Part shown: positions 33,236-41,730 of the stretch, in pieces
Layout: each line of letters opens with the position of its first letter
Position numbering within the stretch: position 1 is the first letter of the stretch
NCBI RefSeq assembly: GCF_014192275.1
Contig: NZ_JACHXR010000018.1
Span: forward strand, 1-49,120
Direction: 5' to 3'
Origin: Halomonas stenophila
GTDB lineage: Bacteria > Pseudomonadota > Gammaproteobacteria > Pseudomonadales > Halomonadaceae
Length of the DNA stretch: 49,120 nt
Translations under genes and position numbers: made by a program
The notes under the pieces: model-generated
Database searches by the model: none
Told to the model about the DNA's origin: nothing
The model's input: the letters and a program-made list of their open reading frames with translations, nothing else

Positions 33236-34867
33236 ATGGCGTCGCACCTGCCTCCCAAGCCCATCGCGCAGTATGAAGAGACCGCGGGCGGCGGCCTGGC
33301 CGCCGGGGCGCAGCATGCCCCGCGTGGCCTGATGCGCTGGCTTTTGACCACCAACCACAAGGAGATCGGGACCCTCTACCTGATCTTCTCCCTGACCATG
33401 TTCTTCATCGGCGGCATCTTCGCCATGGTCGTCCGGGCGGAACTCTTCCAGCCGGGGCTGCAGCTGGTCCAGCCGGAGTTCTTCAACCAGATGACCACCA
33501 TGCATGGCCTGATCATGGTGTTCGGGGCGGTGATGCCGGCCTTCGTGGGGCTCGCCAACTGGATGGTCCCCCTGCAGATCGGCGCGCCGGACATGGCCCT
33601 GCCGCGGCTCAACAACTTCAGCTTCTGGTTGCTGCCCGTGGCCTTCCTGATGCTGCTGTCGACCCTGGTGATGCCCGGAGGGGCGCCCGACTTCGGCTGG
33701 ACCTTCTATGCACCGCTGTCCACCACCTATGCGCCGCCGTCCACGACCTTCTTCATCTTCTCGCTGCACATGGCCGGGATCAGTTCGATCCTGGGGGCCA
33801 TCAACATCATCGCCACCATCCTCAACCTGCGGGCCCCGGGGATGCGCATGATGGACATGCCGCTGTTCGTGTGGACCTGGCTGATCACCGCCTTCCTGCT
33901 GATCGCGGTGATGCCGGTGCTGGCCGGCGTGATCACCATGATGCTGATGGACATCAACTTCGGTACCAGCTTCTTCAACGCGGCGGGGGGCGGTGATCCG
34001 GTGCTCTTCCAGCACCTGTTCTGGTTCTTCGGCCATCCCGAGGTCTACATCATGATCCTGCCGGCCTTCGGCATCGTCTCGGTGATCATCCCGACCTTCG
34101 CCCGCAAGCGGCTGTTCGGCTATGCCTCCATGGTCTATGCCACGGCCTCCATCGCCATCCTGTCGTTCCTGGTCTGGGCCCACCACATGTTCGTCGTGGG
34201 CCTGCCGCTGGTGGCGGAGCTGTTCTTCATGTACACCACCATGCTGATCGCGGTGCCCACCGGGGTGAAGGTCTTCAACTGGATCGCCACCCTGTTTGGC
34301 GGCTCGATCAGCTTCGAGCCGCCGATGCTGTTCTCCCTGGCCTTCGTCGTGCTGTTCACCATCGGCGGCTTCTCCGGGCTGATGCTGGCCATCTCGCCGG
34401 CCGACTTCCAGTACCACGATACCTACTTCGTGGTGGCGCACTTCCACTATGTGCTGGTCCCCGGGGCGGTGTTCGCCATCATGGCCGGGGTCTACTACTG
34501 GCTGCCCAAGTGGACCGGCCACTATCCGCACCTGCGCCTGTCCCAGTGGCACTTCTGGCTGTCGGTGATCGGCGTGAACCTGACCTTCTTCCCCATGCAC
34601 TTCGCCGGGCTCGCGGGCATGCCGCGGCGCATCCCCGACTACGCGCTGCAGTTCGCCGACTTCAACATGGTGACCAGCCTCGGCGCCTTCCTGTTCGGCG
34701 CCTCGCAGCTGCTGTTCGTGTGGGTGGTGATCAAGTGCGTGCGCGGCGGCGAGAAGGCGCCGGCCCGGGCCTGGGAGGGGGCCGAGGACCTGGAGTGGAG
34801 CGTGCCGAGTCCGGCGCCGTTGCACACCTTCGAGACGCCTCCCGACTTCCAACCGCAGCAGCACTGA
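33236..34867 (+). CDS. coxA: Cytochrome c oxidase subunit I (cluster 2)
   Basis: Catalytic subunit of the aa3-type oxidase, 543 aa with 12 helices. GHPEVYI, WAHHMF and VAHFHYVLV carry the CuB and haem ligands and the D-pathway Glu and cross-linked Tyr. GAPDMALPRLNNFSFW is the D-channel entry, closer to classical mitochondrial-type enzymes than the cluster 1 copy. GGAG lies seven bases before the ATG. ctaG follows 15 bp later. Confidence 0.96.
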   Translation: MASHLPPKPIAQYEETAGGGLAAGAQHAPRGLMRWLLTTNHKEIGTLYLIFSLTMFFIGGIFAMVVRAELFQPGLQLVQPEFFNQMTTMHGLIMVFGAVMPAFVGLANWMVPLQIGAPDMALPRLNNFSFWLLPVAFLMLLSTLVMPGGAPDFGWTFYAPLSTTYAPPSTTFFIFSLHMAGISSILGAINIIATILNLRAPGMRMMDMPLFVWTWLITAFLLIAVMPVLAGVITMMLMDINFGTSFFNAAGGGDPVLFQHLFWFFGHPEVYIMILPAFGIVSVIIPTFARKRLFGYASMVYATASIAILSFLVWAHHMFVVGLPLVAELFFMYTTMLIAVPTGVKVFNWIATLFGGSISFEPPMLFSLAFVVLFTIGGFSGLMLAISPADFQYHDTYFVVAHFHYVLVPGAVFAIMAGVYYWLPKWTGHYPHLRLSQWHFWLSVIGVNLTFFPMHFAGLAGMPRRIPDYALQFADFNMVTSLGAFLFGASQLLFVWVVIKCVRGGEKAPARAWEGAEDLEWSVPSPAPLHTFETPPDFQPQQH

Positions 34868-34882
34868 GCACCGGGGGCTGGC

Positions 34883-35476
34883 ATGGCCGCGAACGGCGAG
34901 CAACAGGCGAGACAGGCGGGGGTCCGGCGCACCGTGGCCCGGACGCTGGTGGTGCTGGCCGGCATGTTCGTCTTCGCCTTCGCGCTGGTGCCCCTCTATG
35001 ACGTCTTCTGCCAGGTGACGGGACTCAACGGCAAGACCAGCGGCCGCGCCCAGGCCCTCGTGCATGCCGATGTCGATACCTCGCGCACCATCACCGTGCA
35101 GTTCATCACCCGGGGCAGCGCCGGCTTGCCCTGGGAACTGGAGGCCGATACGCGTCAGCTGCGCGTGCACCCCGGCGAGAGCCGCGAGGTCGTCTTCCGG
35201 TTTCGCAACCGGGGCGAGGAGGCGAGCCGGGCGCGGGCCGTGCCCAGCGTGTCGCCCTCCGAGGCCTCCCTGCACCTGCGCAAGATCACCTGCTTTTGCT
35301 TCCAGGAGCAGCGGCTCGCCGGCGGGGAGCGGCTCGAGGCACCGCTGGTCTTCCAACTGACGCCCGGCCTCCCCGACGACATCAAGACCGTGACCCTGGT
35401 CTACACCCTCTATCCCGTGGAGCAGGCGCTGGCACGGCGCTATCTGGGGTTCATCAGTGAAGGAGACCAAGCATGA
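34883..35476 (+). CDS. ctaG: Cytochrome c oxidase assembly protein CtaG/Cox11
   Basis: A copper chaperone that delivers CuB to subunit I. It is 197 aa, with one N-terminal membrane helix (about 17-38), then a periplasmic immunoglobulin-like domain. The copper-binding CFCF motif in KITCFCFQEQ is near residue 136, and the conserved PLYDVFCQVTGLNGKT follows the helix. It overlaps the next gene by four bases. Confidence 0.95.
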   Translation: MAANGEQQARQAGVRRTVARTLVVLAGMFVFAFALVPLYDVFCQVTGLNGKTSGRAQALVHADVDTSRTITVQFITRGSAGLPWELEADTRQLRVHPGESREVVFRFRNRGEEASRARAVPSVSPSEASLHLRKITCFCFQEQRLAGGERLEAPLVFQLTPGLPDDIKTVTLVYTLYPVEQALARRYLGFISEGDQA

Positions 35477-36336
35477 GCGGTGGCAGCTACTACGTACCGG
35501 CCTCCAGCAAGTGGCCGGCGCTGGCCTCCCTGGCGCTGGGGGCGATGATGGCGGGGGCCGGTACCCTGCTGGTTCATGGCATCGCCGGGCTGCCGGTGAT
35601 GGTGGTGGGCCTGCTGGCGATCCTCGCGGTGATGACGCTGTGGTTCCGCGACGTCATCCGCGAATCGCGCAGCGGCCTCTACGATGCGCAGATGGACCGC
35701 TCCTTCCGCTGGGGCATGGGCTGGTTCATCTTCTCGGAGGTGATGTTCTTCGCCGCCTTCTTCGGCACGCTCTTCTATGTGCGCACCTTCGCGCTGCCCT
35801 GGCTGGACGGCGAGGGCGCCAAGGGGGTGGCCGCCCTGCTGTGGCCCGACTTCACCGCCTCCTGGCCGCTGATGAACCCGCCCGATGCGTCCATCGAGGG
35901 GCCCCACGAAACCTTCAGTCCCTGGCACCTGCCGCTGGTCAACACCCTGATCCTGGTCACCTCGAGCATCACCCTGACGGTGGCCCACGAGGGCCTCAAG
36001 GAAGGCTACCGCGCCACCGCCCGCCACTGGCTGCTGGGCACCGTGCTGCTGGGGCTTTGCTTCATCACCATCCAGGGGTTCGAGTACTACGAGGCCTACA
36101 GCCACTACGGCATCACCCTGCAGGCGGGCATCTACGGCGCCACCTTCTTCCTGCTGACCGGCTTTCACGGCCTGCACGTGATCATCGGCACCATCATCCT
36201 GATCTCGATCCTGGTGCGGGTCCAGCGGGGCCACTTCTCCCGCGACGACCACTTCGGCTTCGAGGCGGCCGCCTGGTACTGGCACTTCGTGGATGTGGTG
36301 TGGATCGGCCTGTTCACCTTCGTCTATGTCTTCTGA
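35473..36336 (+). CDS. coxC: Cytochrome c oxidase subunit III (cluster 2)
   Basis: Full-length subunit III, 287 aa with seven helices. RDVIRESRSGLYDAQMDRSF, TGFHGLHVIIGT and AAWYWHFVDVVWIGLF are family signatures. It begins with an ATGA overlap on ctaG and ends six bases from the stop of the convergent DUF2909 gene. Confidence 0.95.
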   Translation: MSGGSYYVPASSKWPALASLALGAMMAGAGTLLVHGIAGLPVMVVGLLAILAVMTLWFRDVIRESRSGLYDAQMDRSFRWGMGWFIFSEVMFFAAFFGTLFYVRTFALPWLDGEGAKGVAALLWPDFTASWPLMNPPDASIEGPHETFSPWHLPLVNTLILVTSSITLTVAHEGLKEGYRATARHWLLGTVLLGLCFITIQGFEYYEAYSHYGITLQAGIYGATFFLLTGFHGLHVIIGTIILISILVRVQRGHFSRDDHFGFEAAAWYWHFVDVVWIGLFTFVYVF

Positions 36337-36342
36337 CCGGCC

Positions 36343-36537
36343 TCAGCCGGCGAGGTCGCCGATGTAGAAGCCGTACATGAGCAGGGTCATCAGCAGCGCC
36401 GCCAGGCCTACCCGCAGCTTGAGGGAGACGAGCACCCGCCGCGAGCGACCGCCGTCCTTGATCAGGAAGCCGGCACCGGCCGCAAGGCTCGCCACCATGG
36501 CAAGGAAGACGAAGGCAATCAGGGTCTTGAGCAGCAT
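36343..36537 (-). CDS. DUF2909 family twin-helix membrane protein
   Basis: A 64-aa protein of two membrane helices (about 5-25 and 42-62) joined by a charged loop. It matches the DUF2909/twin-transmembrane proteins found inside oxidase operons of Pseudomonas and relatives. GGAG precedes the ATG. It is on the opposite strand to the operon, and its start codon overlaps that of surf1. Function unknown. Confidence 0.8.
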   Translation of the reverse strand: MLLKTLIAFVFLAMVASLAAGAGFLIKDGGRSRRVLVSLKLRVGLAALLMTLLMYGFYIGDLAG

Positions 36538-37273
36538 GAAACACTCCGTGAAAGGGTCATCCACCAAGCGGCATGCCGGGCGGCGCCTGACCCTCTGGTA
36601 CGGGTTCTGGACCTGCCTGGTGGGACTGGGGCTGGTACTGGGACTATGGCAGTGGGAACGGGCCGCCGACAAGCGGGAGATGCTGGCGCGCTTCGCCTCG
36701 GCGCCGCGCCTGGAGGCCCCCGGGACGGCACCCCCGAACGGGGCGCGCCTGACCCTGGAGGGGGAATACCTCGCCGACGAGACGCTGTTTCTGGATAACC
36801 GGACCCATGATGGCCGGCTCGGGGTGGCGGTGCTGACGCCCCTGCGCGGCGAGGATGGCCGCCTATGGCTGGTCGAGCGGGGCTTCCTGGCCACCGGCCC
36901 GAGCCGGGCGACGCCCGCCGTCACCACCCCGGAGGGGACGGTGCGGCTGAGGGGGCGCTGGCAGGTCGCCGGCGAGGCGGCCCCGGTGTTCGGGCCCAAC
37001 CGCGAGGGGCAGCGGCTGCAGCGCATCGACCTGGCCGCCTGGCCGTCTCCAGGGGGGTTCGCCCATGCCGGCTGGCTACACTTGGAGAGCGGCTCCGGCC
37101 ATCTCGCCTCCTGGTGGCAGCCCAGCGTCCTGCCCCCGGCCCGTCATCTCGGCTACGCCGTGCAGTGGTGGGGGCTGGCCCTGGCCGCCCTGGTGATGAT
37201 GGTCGTCGGTGGCCGCCGGCTGTGCCGAGACCGCCGTGCCTGTCAACGATCCCCGGAGGAGTCGCACCCATGA
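36536..37273 (+). CDS. SURF1 family oxidase assembly protein
   Basis: A 245-aa protein with an N-terminal and a C-terminal membrane helix around a periplasmic domain, as in Surf1, which assists haem A insertion into subunit I. GLWQWERAADKREM after the first helix and RHLGYAVQWWGLALAAL at the end are typical. The ATG at 36536 overlaps the divergent DUF2909 ATG and has a poor ribosome site, so a GTG at 36548 is an alternative start. It overlaps the next gene by four bases. Confidence 0.87.
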   Translation: MKHSVKGSSTKRHAGRRLTLWYGFWTCLVGLGLVLGLWQWERAADKREMLARFASAPRLEAPGTAPPNGARLTLEGEYLADETLFLDNRTHDGRLGVAVLTPLRGEDGRLWLVERGFLATGPSRATPAVTTPEGTVRLRGRWQVAGEAAPVFGPNREGQRLQRIDLAAWPSPGGFAHAGWLHLESGSGHLASWWQPSVLPPARHLGYAVQWWGLALAALVMMVVGGRRLCRDRRACQRSPEESHP

Positions 37274-37806
37274 GCCTGTCCCGTCTCGCCCGTTCCCGGC
37301 TCAAGCTGGCCGCCCTGTTCGCGGTCTTCACGCTGCCCATGGCCATGGCCTGGGGCATGGTGGAGTGGCGCCTGGGCATCCCCGAGGGACGCACCGCCCA
37401 CGGCACCCTGCATCCCGAGGTCCCCGGGCTGGCGAGCTGGCCGCTGACCGGCGTGGCCAAGGACGGCGCCGATGACTGGCTGCTGGCCTTCGACTGCCCG
37501 CAGGCCTGCCCGCAGGCGGCCGATCGCTGGTGGCGGCTGCACCGCGCCCTGGGGCGCGATGCCCACCGGGTCAGCCGGCTGCGCATCGGCGGTCGCGCCC
37601 CGGCGCTGCCGGGCGAGGCCGTCGCCGCCTGGACGGGGGCGGTGCCGGCATGGCGGGAGCCGGGCGCGCTGTGGATCCTCGATCCCGAGGGCCGGGCGGT
37701 GCTGCGCTACGGGGCCGAGGTCGAGACCGCGCAGGTCCTCGAGGACCTCGAGCGGTTGCTGCGCCTCAACCCCGAGCCGCCCCTGGCGCGGCTCCATGCG
37801 GAGTGA
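37270..37806 (+). CDS. SCO-like membrane-anchored protein with CxxxC motif
   Basis: A 178-aa protein with one N-terminal membrane helix (about 10-30) and a periplasmic domain that looks thioredoxin-like. FDCPQACPQAADRWWRLH contains a CxxxC pair at the position of the copper-binding motif in SCO1, and ALWILDPEGRAVLRYG resembles the later SCO strand. The histidine that completes the SCO copper site is not obvious. It lies between surf1 and ctaA, where Pseudomonas has a protein of unknown function. No separate sco gene follows ctaB here. It may carry copper or electrons to the CuA site; this is inference. Confidence 0.65.
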   Translation: MSLSRLARSRLKLAALFAVFTLPMAMAWGMVEWRLGIPEGRTAHGTLHPEVPGLASWPLTGVAKDGADDWLLAFDCPQACPQAADRWWRLHRALGRDAHRVSRLRIGGRAPALPGEAVAAWTGAVPAWREPGALWILDPEGRAVLRYGAEVETAQVLEDLERLLRLNPEPPLARLHAE

Positions 37807-37811
37807 GGACG

Positions 37812-38900
37812 ATGGCCATGGTCGCGGAGCGGGAGCGGGAGCGGGAGCGTCAGCGACGCCGACTGCGCTGGCTGTGTCGGCTGACCCTGCTGGGGGCCGT
37901 CTTCACGGCCCTGGTGGTCCTGGCCGGGGCCTGGACCCGGCTGGTGGATGCCGGGCTGGGATGCCCCGACTGGCCGGGCTGCTATGGGGCCCTGGTGGTA
38001 CCGGATGCCGGGCGGGCCATGGCGCACACGCCGGAGGTCCCGCTGGAAGCCGCCAAGGCCTGGATGGAGATGATCCACCGCTACCTGGCGTCCACCCTCG
38101 GGCTGCTGGTCATCGCCGTGGTCGTGCTGGGCGCTTCCCTGCGTCGTCGCGCCGGCTATCCCTGGTGGCTGTCCCTGGCCCTGCTTGGGGCGATCCTGCT
38201 GCAGGGCGCCTTCGGGGCCTTCACCGTCACCCTCAAGCTGTGGCCCCAGGTGGTGACCCTGCACCTGCTCGGTGGCCTCGCCATCATGGGGCTCTTCCTG
38301 TGGCTGCACCTGCGCTTGCGGCGGCTGGTTGCCGGTGTCGCCTCGCCGCCTCCCCGGCGCCTGACGCCGCTGTGGGCGGCGGCCGTGGTGTTGCTGGTGG
38401 GCCAGCTGGCCCTGGGCGGCTGGACCTCGAGCAACTATGCCGGCATCGCCTGCCAGGGCTTCCCCACCTGCAACGCCCAGTGGTGGCCGGCGCTAGACTG
38501 GGCCGAAGGCTTCAACCTGGCCCAGACCGTGGGCCCCAGCTACCTGCATGGCCAGCTCCATGCCGAGGCTCGCTCGGCCATCCAGGTCGGCCACCGCCTC
38601 GGCGCCCTGGCCCTGGTGGCCTGCCTGCTGACACTCGGGCTGCGCCACCGGCGTGACCCGCGGCTGCGCGGCTGGCTCGGCATGCTGTGCAGCGCCTGCC
38701 TGCTGCAGGCATTCCTCGGCATCGCCAATGTGCTGCTGTGGTTGCCGCTGTGGCTCGCCCTGTTGCACACGGCGGGGGCGGTGATGCTGGTCGCCGCCAT
38801 GCTGCTGGCGGTCTGGCACTGGCGCTGGCCGGCCGCGCGCTGCGCGGCCACCACTCGACGACACGCGAAAGGAGGGCAGCCATGGCTGACGGCATCGTGA
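37812..38900 (+). CDS. ctaA: Haem A synthase
   Basis: Converts haem O to haem A for the oxidase. It is 362 aa with eight membrane helices. The conserved histidines lie in EMIHRYLAST, VTLHLLGG, QVGHRLGAL and LLHTAGAV. The cysteine pair in GLGCPDWPGCYG after the first helix is also present. The start at 37812 follows GAGG closely; a second ATG two codons on is possible. It overlaps ctaB by 19 bases. Confidence 0.93.
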   Translation: MAMVAERERERERQRRRLRWLCRLTLLGAVFTALVVLAGAWTRLVDAGLGCPDWPGCYGALVVPDAGRAMAHTPEVPLEAAKAWMEMIHRYLASTLGLLVIAVVVLGASLRRRAGYPWWLSLALLGAILLQGAFGAFTVTLKLWPQVVTLHLLGGLAIMGLFLWLHLRLRRLVAGVASPPPRRLTPLWAAAVVLLVGQLALGGWTSSNYAGIACQGFPTCNAQWWPALDWAEGFNLAQTVGPSYLHGQLHAEARSAIQVGHRLGALALVACLLTLGLRHRRDPRLRGWLGMLCSACLLQAFLGIANVLLWLPLWLALLHTAGAVMLVAAMLLAVWHWRWPAARCAATTRRHAKGGQPWLTAS

Positions 38901-39799
38901 TGGCGCAGACGCGCCTCGAGGGGAGTGCGACCTGGACCTGGCGCGACCTCCTCACCCTGTGCAAGCCCAGGGTGGTGGCGGTGATGCTGGTGTGCAGCCT
39001 GGTCGGCATGCTGCTGGCCGGGCCCTGGCCGGGAGCGGGCACCCTGGTGTTCGGGTTGGCCGGCATCGGCCTGGCGGCCGGCGGGGCGGCGGCCTTCAAC
39101 CACGTGGTCGATCGGCGGCTGGACGCCCTGATGCTGCGCACCGCACGGCGGCCGCTGGCCAGCCGGCGCCTGCCGACCCCGCTGGCGCTGGGCTGGGCGA
39201 CGCTGCTGTCGGTGGCCGGGATCTCGCTGTTGCACTGGCAGGTCAATGCCCTGACGGCCTGGCTGACCCTGGCCTCGCTGATCGGCTATGCCCTGGTCTA
39301 TACCGCCTTCCTCAAGCGGGCCACCCCGCAGAACATCGTCATCGGCGGGGTGGCGGGGGCGGCCCCTCCGCTGCTGGGTTGGACCGCGGTGACCGGCCAG
39401 CTGGGACCCGAGCCGCTGCTGCTGATGCTGATCGTGTTCGCCTGGACCCCGCCGCACTTCTGGGCCCTGGCCATCCACAAGCGCGACGAGTATGCCCGCG
39501 CCGGGGTGCCGATGCTGCCCGTCACCCATGGCGAGGCCTTCACCCGGCTCCAGGTGTGGCTGTATGGCTGGCTGACGGTGGCGGTGACGATGCTGCCCTT
39601 CGTCATCGGCATGAGCGGGGCGCTGTACCTGGTCGGGGTGCTGGCCCTGAATGCCCGCTTCATGGTGTGGAACTGGCGTGTCTGGCGTGGGCGCGACCCG
39701 GCCGCGCCGATCGCGGCCTTCTGGTTCTCGATTCGCTACATCCTCGGCGTGTTCGGGGTCCTGCTGCTGGACCACTATGCCATGGCCTGGCCGCTATAG
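38882..39799 (+). CDS. ctaB: Protohaem IX farnesyltransferase (haem O synthase)
   Basis: Adds the farnesyl group to haem B to make haem O, the substrate of CtaA. It is a 305-aa UbiA-type membrane prenyltransferase. NHVVDRRLDALMLRTARRPL supplies the first Asp-rich motif, and YTAFLKRATPQN plus AIHKRDEYARAGVPMLPV complete the family pattern. GGAGG precedes the ATG. It ends the oxidase operon; 135 bp then separate it from a gene with its own promoter. Confidence 0.95.
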   Translation: MADGIVMAQTRLEGSATWTWRDLLTLCKPRVVAVMLVCSLVGMLLAGPWPGAGTLVFGLAGIGLAAGGAAAFNHVVDRRLDALMLRTARRPLASRRLPTPLALGWATLLSVAGISLLHWQVNALTAWLTLASLIGYALVYTAFLKRATPQNIVIGGVAGAAPPLLGWTAVTGQLGPEPLLLMLIVFAWTPPHFWALAIHKRDEYARAGVPMLPVTHGEAFTRLQVWLYGWLTVAVTMLPFVIGMSGALYLVGVLALNARFMVWNWRVWRGRDPAAPIAAFWFSIRYILGVFGVLLLDHYAMAWPL

Positions 39800-39934
39800 C
39801 CGGCGAGACGCAGGGACCAGCACCAGCGGCAGCGTGGAGGTGGCAGGCAAGCACATGGCAGTCACGGGTTTGGGACGCATCCCGCGGACAGTATAGAATG
39901 CGCTGTCCATTCAACGCTCGTCGGGAAGCTACCC

Positions 39935-40402
39935 ATGACCACCACCACCGCGCTGATCCTGCTCGGCCTTGCCCTGGCCGTCGTGGCCGGCCTCGGGGCC
40001 TATGCCGTCACCCTGTGGCGGGAAGTGAAACGTCGCCGGGACTTCCGCGAGGAGGAACTGCGCCGGGCCCACGAGAACTGTCTCGAGAACCTCGAACTGG
40101 TCGCCTCGGCCCTGATGCAGGAACAGGTGGACATCACCGAGGGCGCCTGGCGCTGCAAGACCCTGCTCGAGATCCTCGACCCGAGCCTGATCGAGCGTCC
40201 CGAGTTCCGCGCCTTCGGGGAGGTGCACGGTCGTACCCGCCACCTGCATACCCACTCCGCCCGCCAGGCCCTGAGCCCCAAGGCCCGCTTCCACGAGGAC
40301 CGCGAGCGACTGGCCGTCGAGGACGAGCTGCGCGATGCCGTCCTCGAGGCGGCCGGCGCCGTGGTCACCTTTCGACGGGGCTGGCCCGGGTCGCTGCATT
40401 GA
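39935..40402 (+). CDS. DUF2489 family protein
   Basis: A 155-aa protein with one N-terminal membrane helix (about 5-27) and a soluble helical domain. ENCLENLELVASALMQEQVD followed by ITEGAWRC matches DUF2489. Function is unknown. A TATAGAAT -10-like box near 39892 suggests an independent promoter. A good terminator follows the stop. Confidence 0.85.
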   Translation: MTTTTALILLGLALAVVAGLGAYAVTLWREVKRRRDFREEELRRAHENCLENLELVASALMQEQVDITEGAWRCKTLLEILDPSLIERPEFRAFGEVHGRTRHLHTHSARQALSPKARFHEDRERLAVEDELRDAVLEAAGAVVTFRRGWPGSLH

Positions 40403-40410
40403 TCCCGGTC

Positions 40411-40444
40411 AGGGCCGTCTTTATCCGGGCTCGACGGCCCTTTT
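40411..40444 (+). terminator. Terminator after the DUF2489 gene
   Basis: AGGGCCGTC (40411-40419) pairs with GACGGCCCT (40433-40441), and a run of T follows. Nine base pairs and a 13-base loop. Confidence 0.8.
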
Positions 40445-40682
40445 GATTGCATCATCCGTCAGACTTCGGCAAGCTTGCCCCCGAGCCGTAGATGGCTGAT
40501 ATGTGGAAGGAGTCCGCAGTCATCTCGCGGCGTTGACTGGCTGAAAAGGCATATCCGTGCTTTCTTGGTCGGAGAGGGCGGGGTTTGCTCGCCTCGCCTT
40601 ATCTGCAGATCGGACCCACTGCTTACTGGATGGCTTCACTGACTGTTGCCCATGCCAGATTTGTGTCAAGAAGGAGTCTTAC

Positions 40683-41504
40683 ATGAAGAAATCAACGACT
40701 GGCTTGCTGCTCGGTTCCGCTCTGGTTGTCGGCCTTTCCGGCTGCGCCAGTTCGGCCTCTCAATCTTCCGGCATGGGGGATACCGCCTCCTCCGATCGCG
40801 CCTGGTACCAGCACCCCTTCGTCTGCGGCCTGGCCGGCGGCGTGGTCGGTGGCGGCATCGGCTATGCCACCAGCAGTGAGTCCGACGAGGACCAGGGGGC
40901 GGCCATCGGCAGCACCGCCGGTGCCACCATCGGTGCGCTGCTGTGTGCCGAGCCCAACCGCACCCCGGCACCCGAGCGGGAGGCACGCGACACGGACGGT
41001 GACGGCGTCATCGATGCCAACGACCAGTGCCCGGGCACCCCGGCCGGTGTGGCCGTGGACGCCGTCGGCTGCCCGCTGGATTCCGACGGCGACGGCGTGC
41101 CGGACTTCCAGGACCAGTGCCCGGGAACCCCGGCCGGTGCCGAGGTCAACGCCCTGGGCTGCGAGGAAGACCTGGTGCTGCGTGACGTCAACTTCGAGTT
41201 CGACTCCGCCACGCTGACCATGGGCGCCGAGCAGATCCTGGCCGATGTCGCCGAGAAGCTGCGCGCCAACGAGAACGTTCGCGTGCGCATCGAGGGTCAC
41301 ACCGATTCCGTGGGCAGCGAGGCCTACAACGAGGATCTGTCCCAGCGTCGTGCCGACTCCGTCGCCGACTACCTGGCGACCCAGGGTGTCGATCGCAACC
41401 GCATGCGCACCATCGGCTATGGTGAGTCGCAGCCGGTCGCGACCAACGATACCGATGCCGGCCGCGCCGAGAACCGTCGCGTGGAGCTGGGCGAGTGGGA
41501 GTGA
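40683..41504 (+). CDS. OmpA-family lipoprotein with thrombospondin type 3 repeats
   Basis: A 273-aa outer-membrane lipoprotein. The signal peptide ends in lipobox LSGC at residues 17-20. A short glycine-zipper segment follows (about 47-80), then two calcium-binding type 3 repeats (DTDGDGVIDANDQCPG and DSDGDGVPDFQDQCPG). The C-terminal OmpA peptidoglycan-binding domain has EGHTDSVGSEAYNEDLSQRR and NRRVEL. It should anchor the outer membrane to peptidoglycan. AGGAG is six bases before the ATG at 40683. It is monocistronic, with two hairpins behind it. Confidence 0.92.
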   Translation: MKKSTTGLLLGSALVVGLSGCASSASQSSGMGDTASSDRAWYQHPFVCGLAGGVVGGGIGYATSSESDEDQGAAIGSTAGATIGALLCAEPNRTPAPEREARDTDGDGVIDANDQCPGTPAGVAVDAVGCPLDSDGDGVPDFQDQCPGTPAGAEVNALGCEEDLVLRDVNFEFDSATLTMGAEQILADVAEKLRANENVRVRIEGHTDSVGSEAYNEDLSQRRADSVADYLATQGVDRNRMRTIGYGESQPVATNDTDAGRAENRRVELGEWE

Positions 41505-41520
41505 TCCCGCGCTGACCCCT

Positions 41521-41544
41521 CATGCCCCGGCTCGCCGGGGCATG
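41521..41544. terminator. First hairpin after the OmpA-like gene
   Basis: CATGCCCCGG and CCGGGGCATG form a perfect 10-bp stem with a 4-base loop. There is no T-run. It may act with the stronger terminator 12 bp downstream. Confidence 0.6.
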
Positions 41545-41556
41545 TCGAGTCTCTGG

Positions 41557-41580
41557 GAGGCGCCTTCGGGCGCCTCTTTT
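41557..41580 (+). terminator. Intrinsic terminator after the OmpA-like gene
   Basis: GAGGCGCC, a TTCG tetraloop, GGCGCCTC and a TTTT run: a textbook factor-independent terminator separating the OmpA-like gene from thrS. Confidence 0.92.
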
Positions 41581-41730
41581 CTATGTCGCCTCCACCGCCG
41601 GCCATGGCGTCGAGGGGGGGGCGTCTGCTAGGCTAGGCGGCGCTTTTTTCGAGCGCCCCGACGACCATTCTTTCTGGCGACACGTGATCCCTGGTATGGA
41701 TCACCACTGCGCACAAGGAACCTCCTCATC

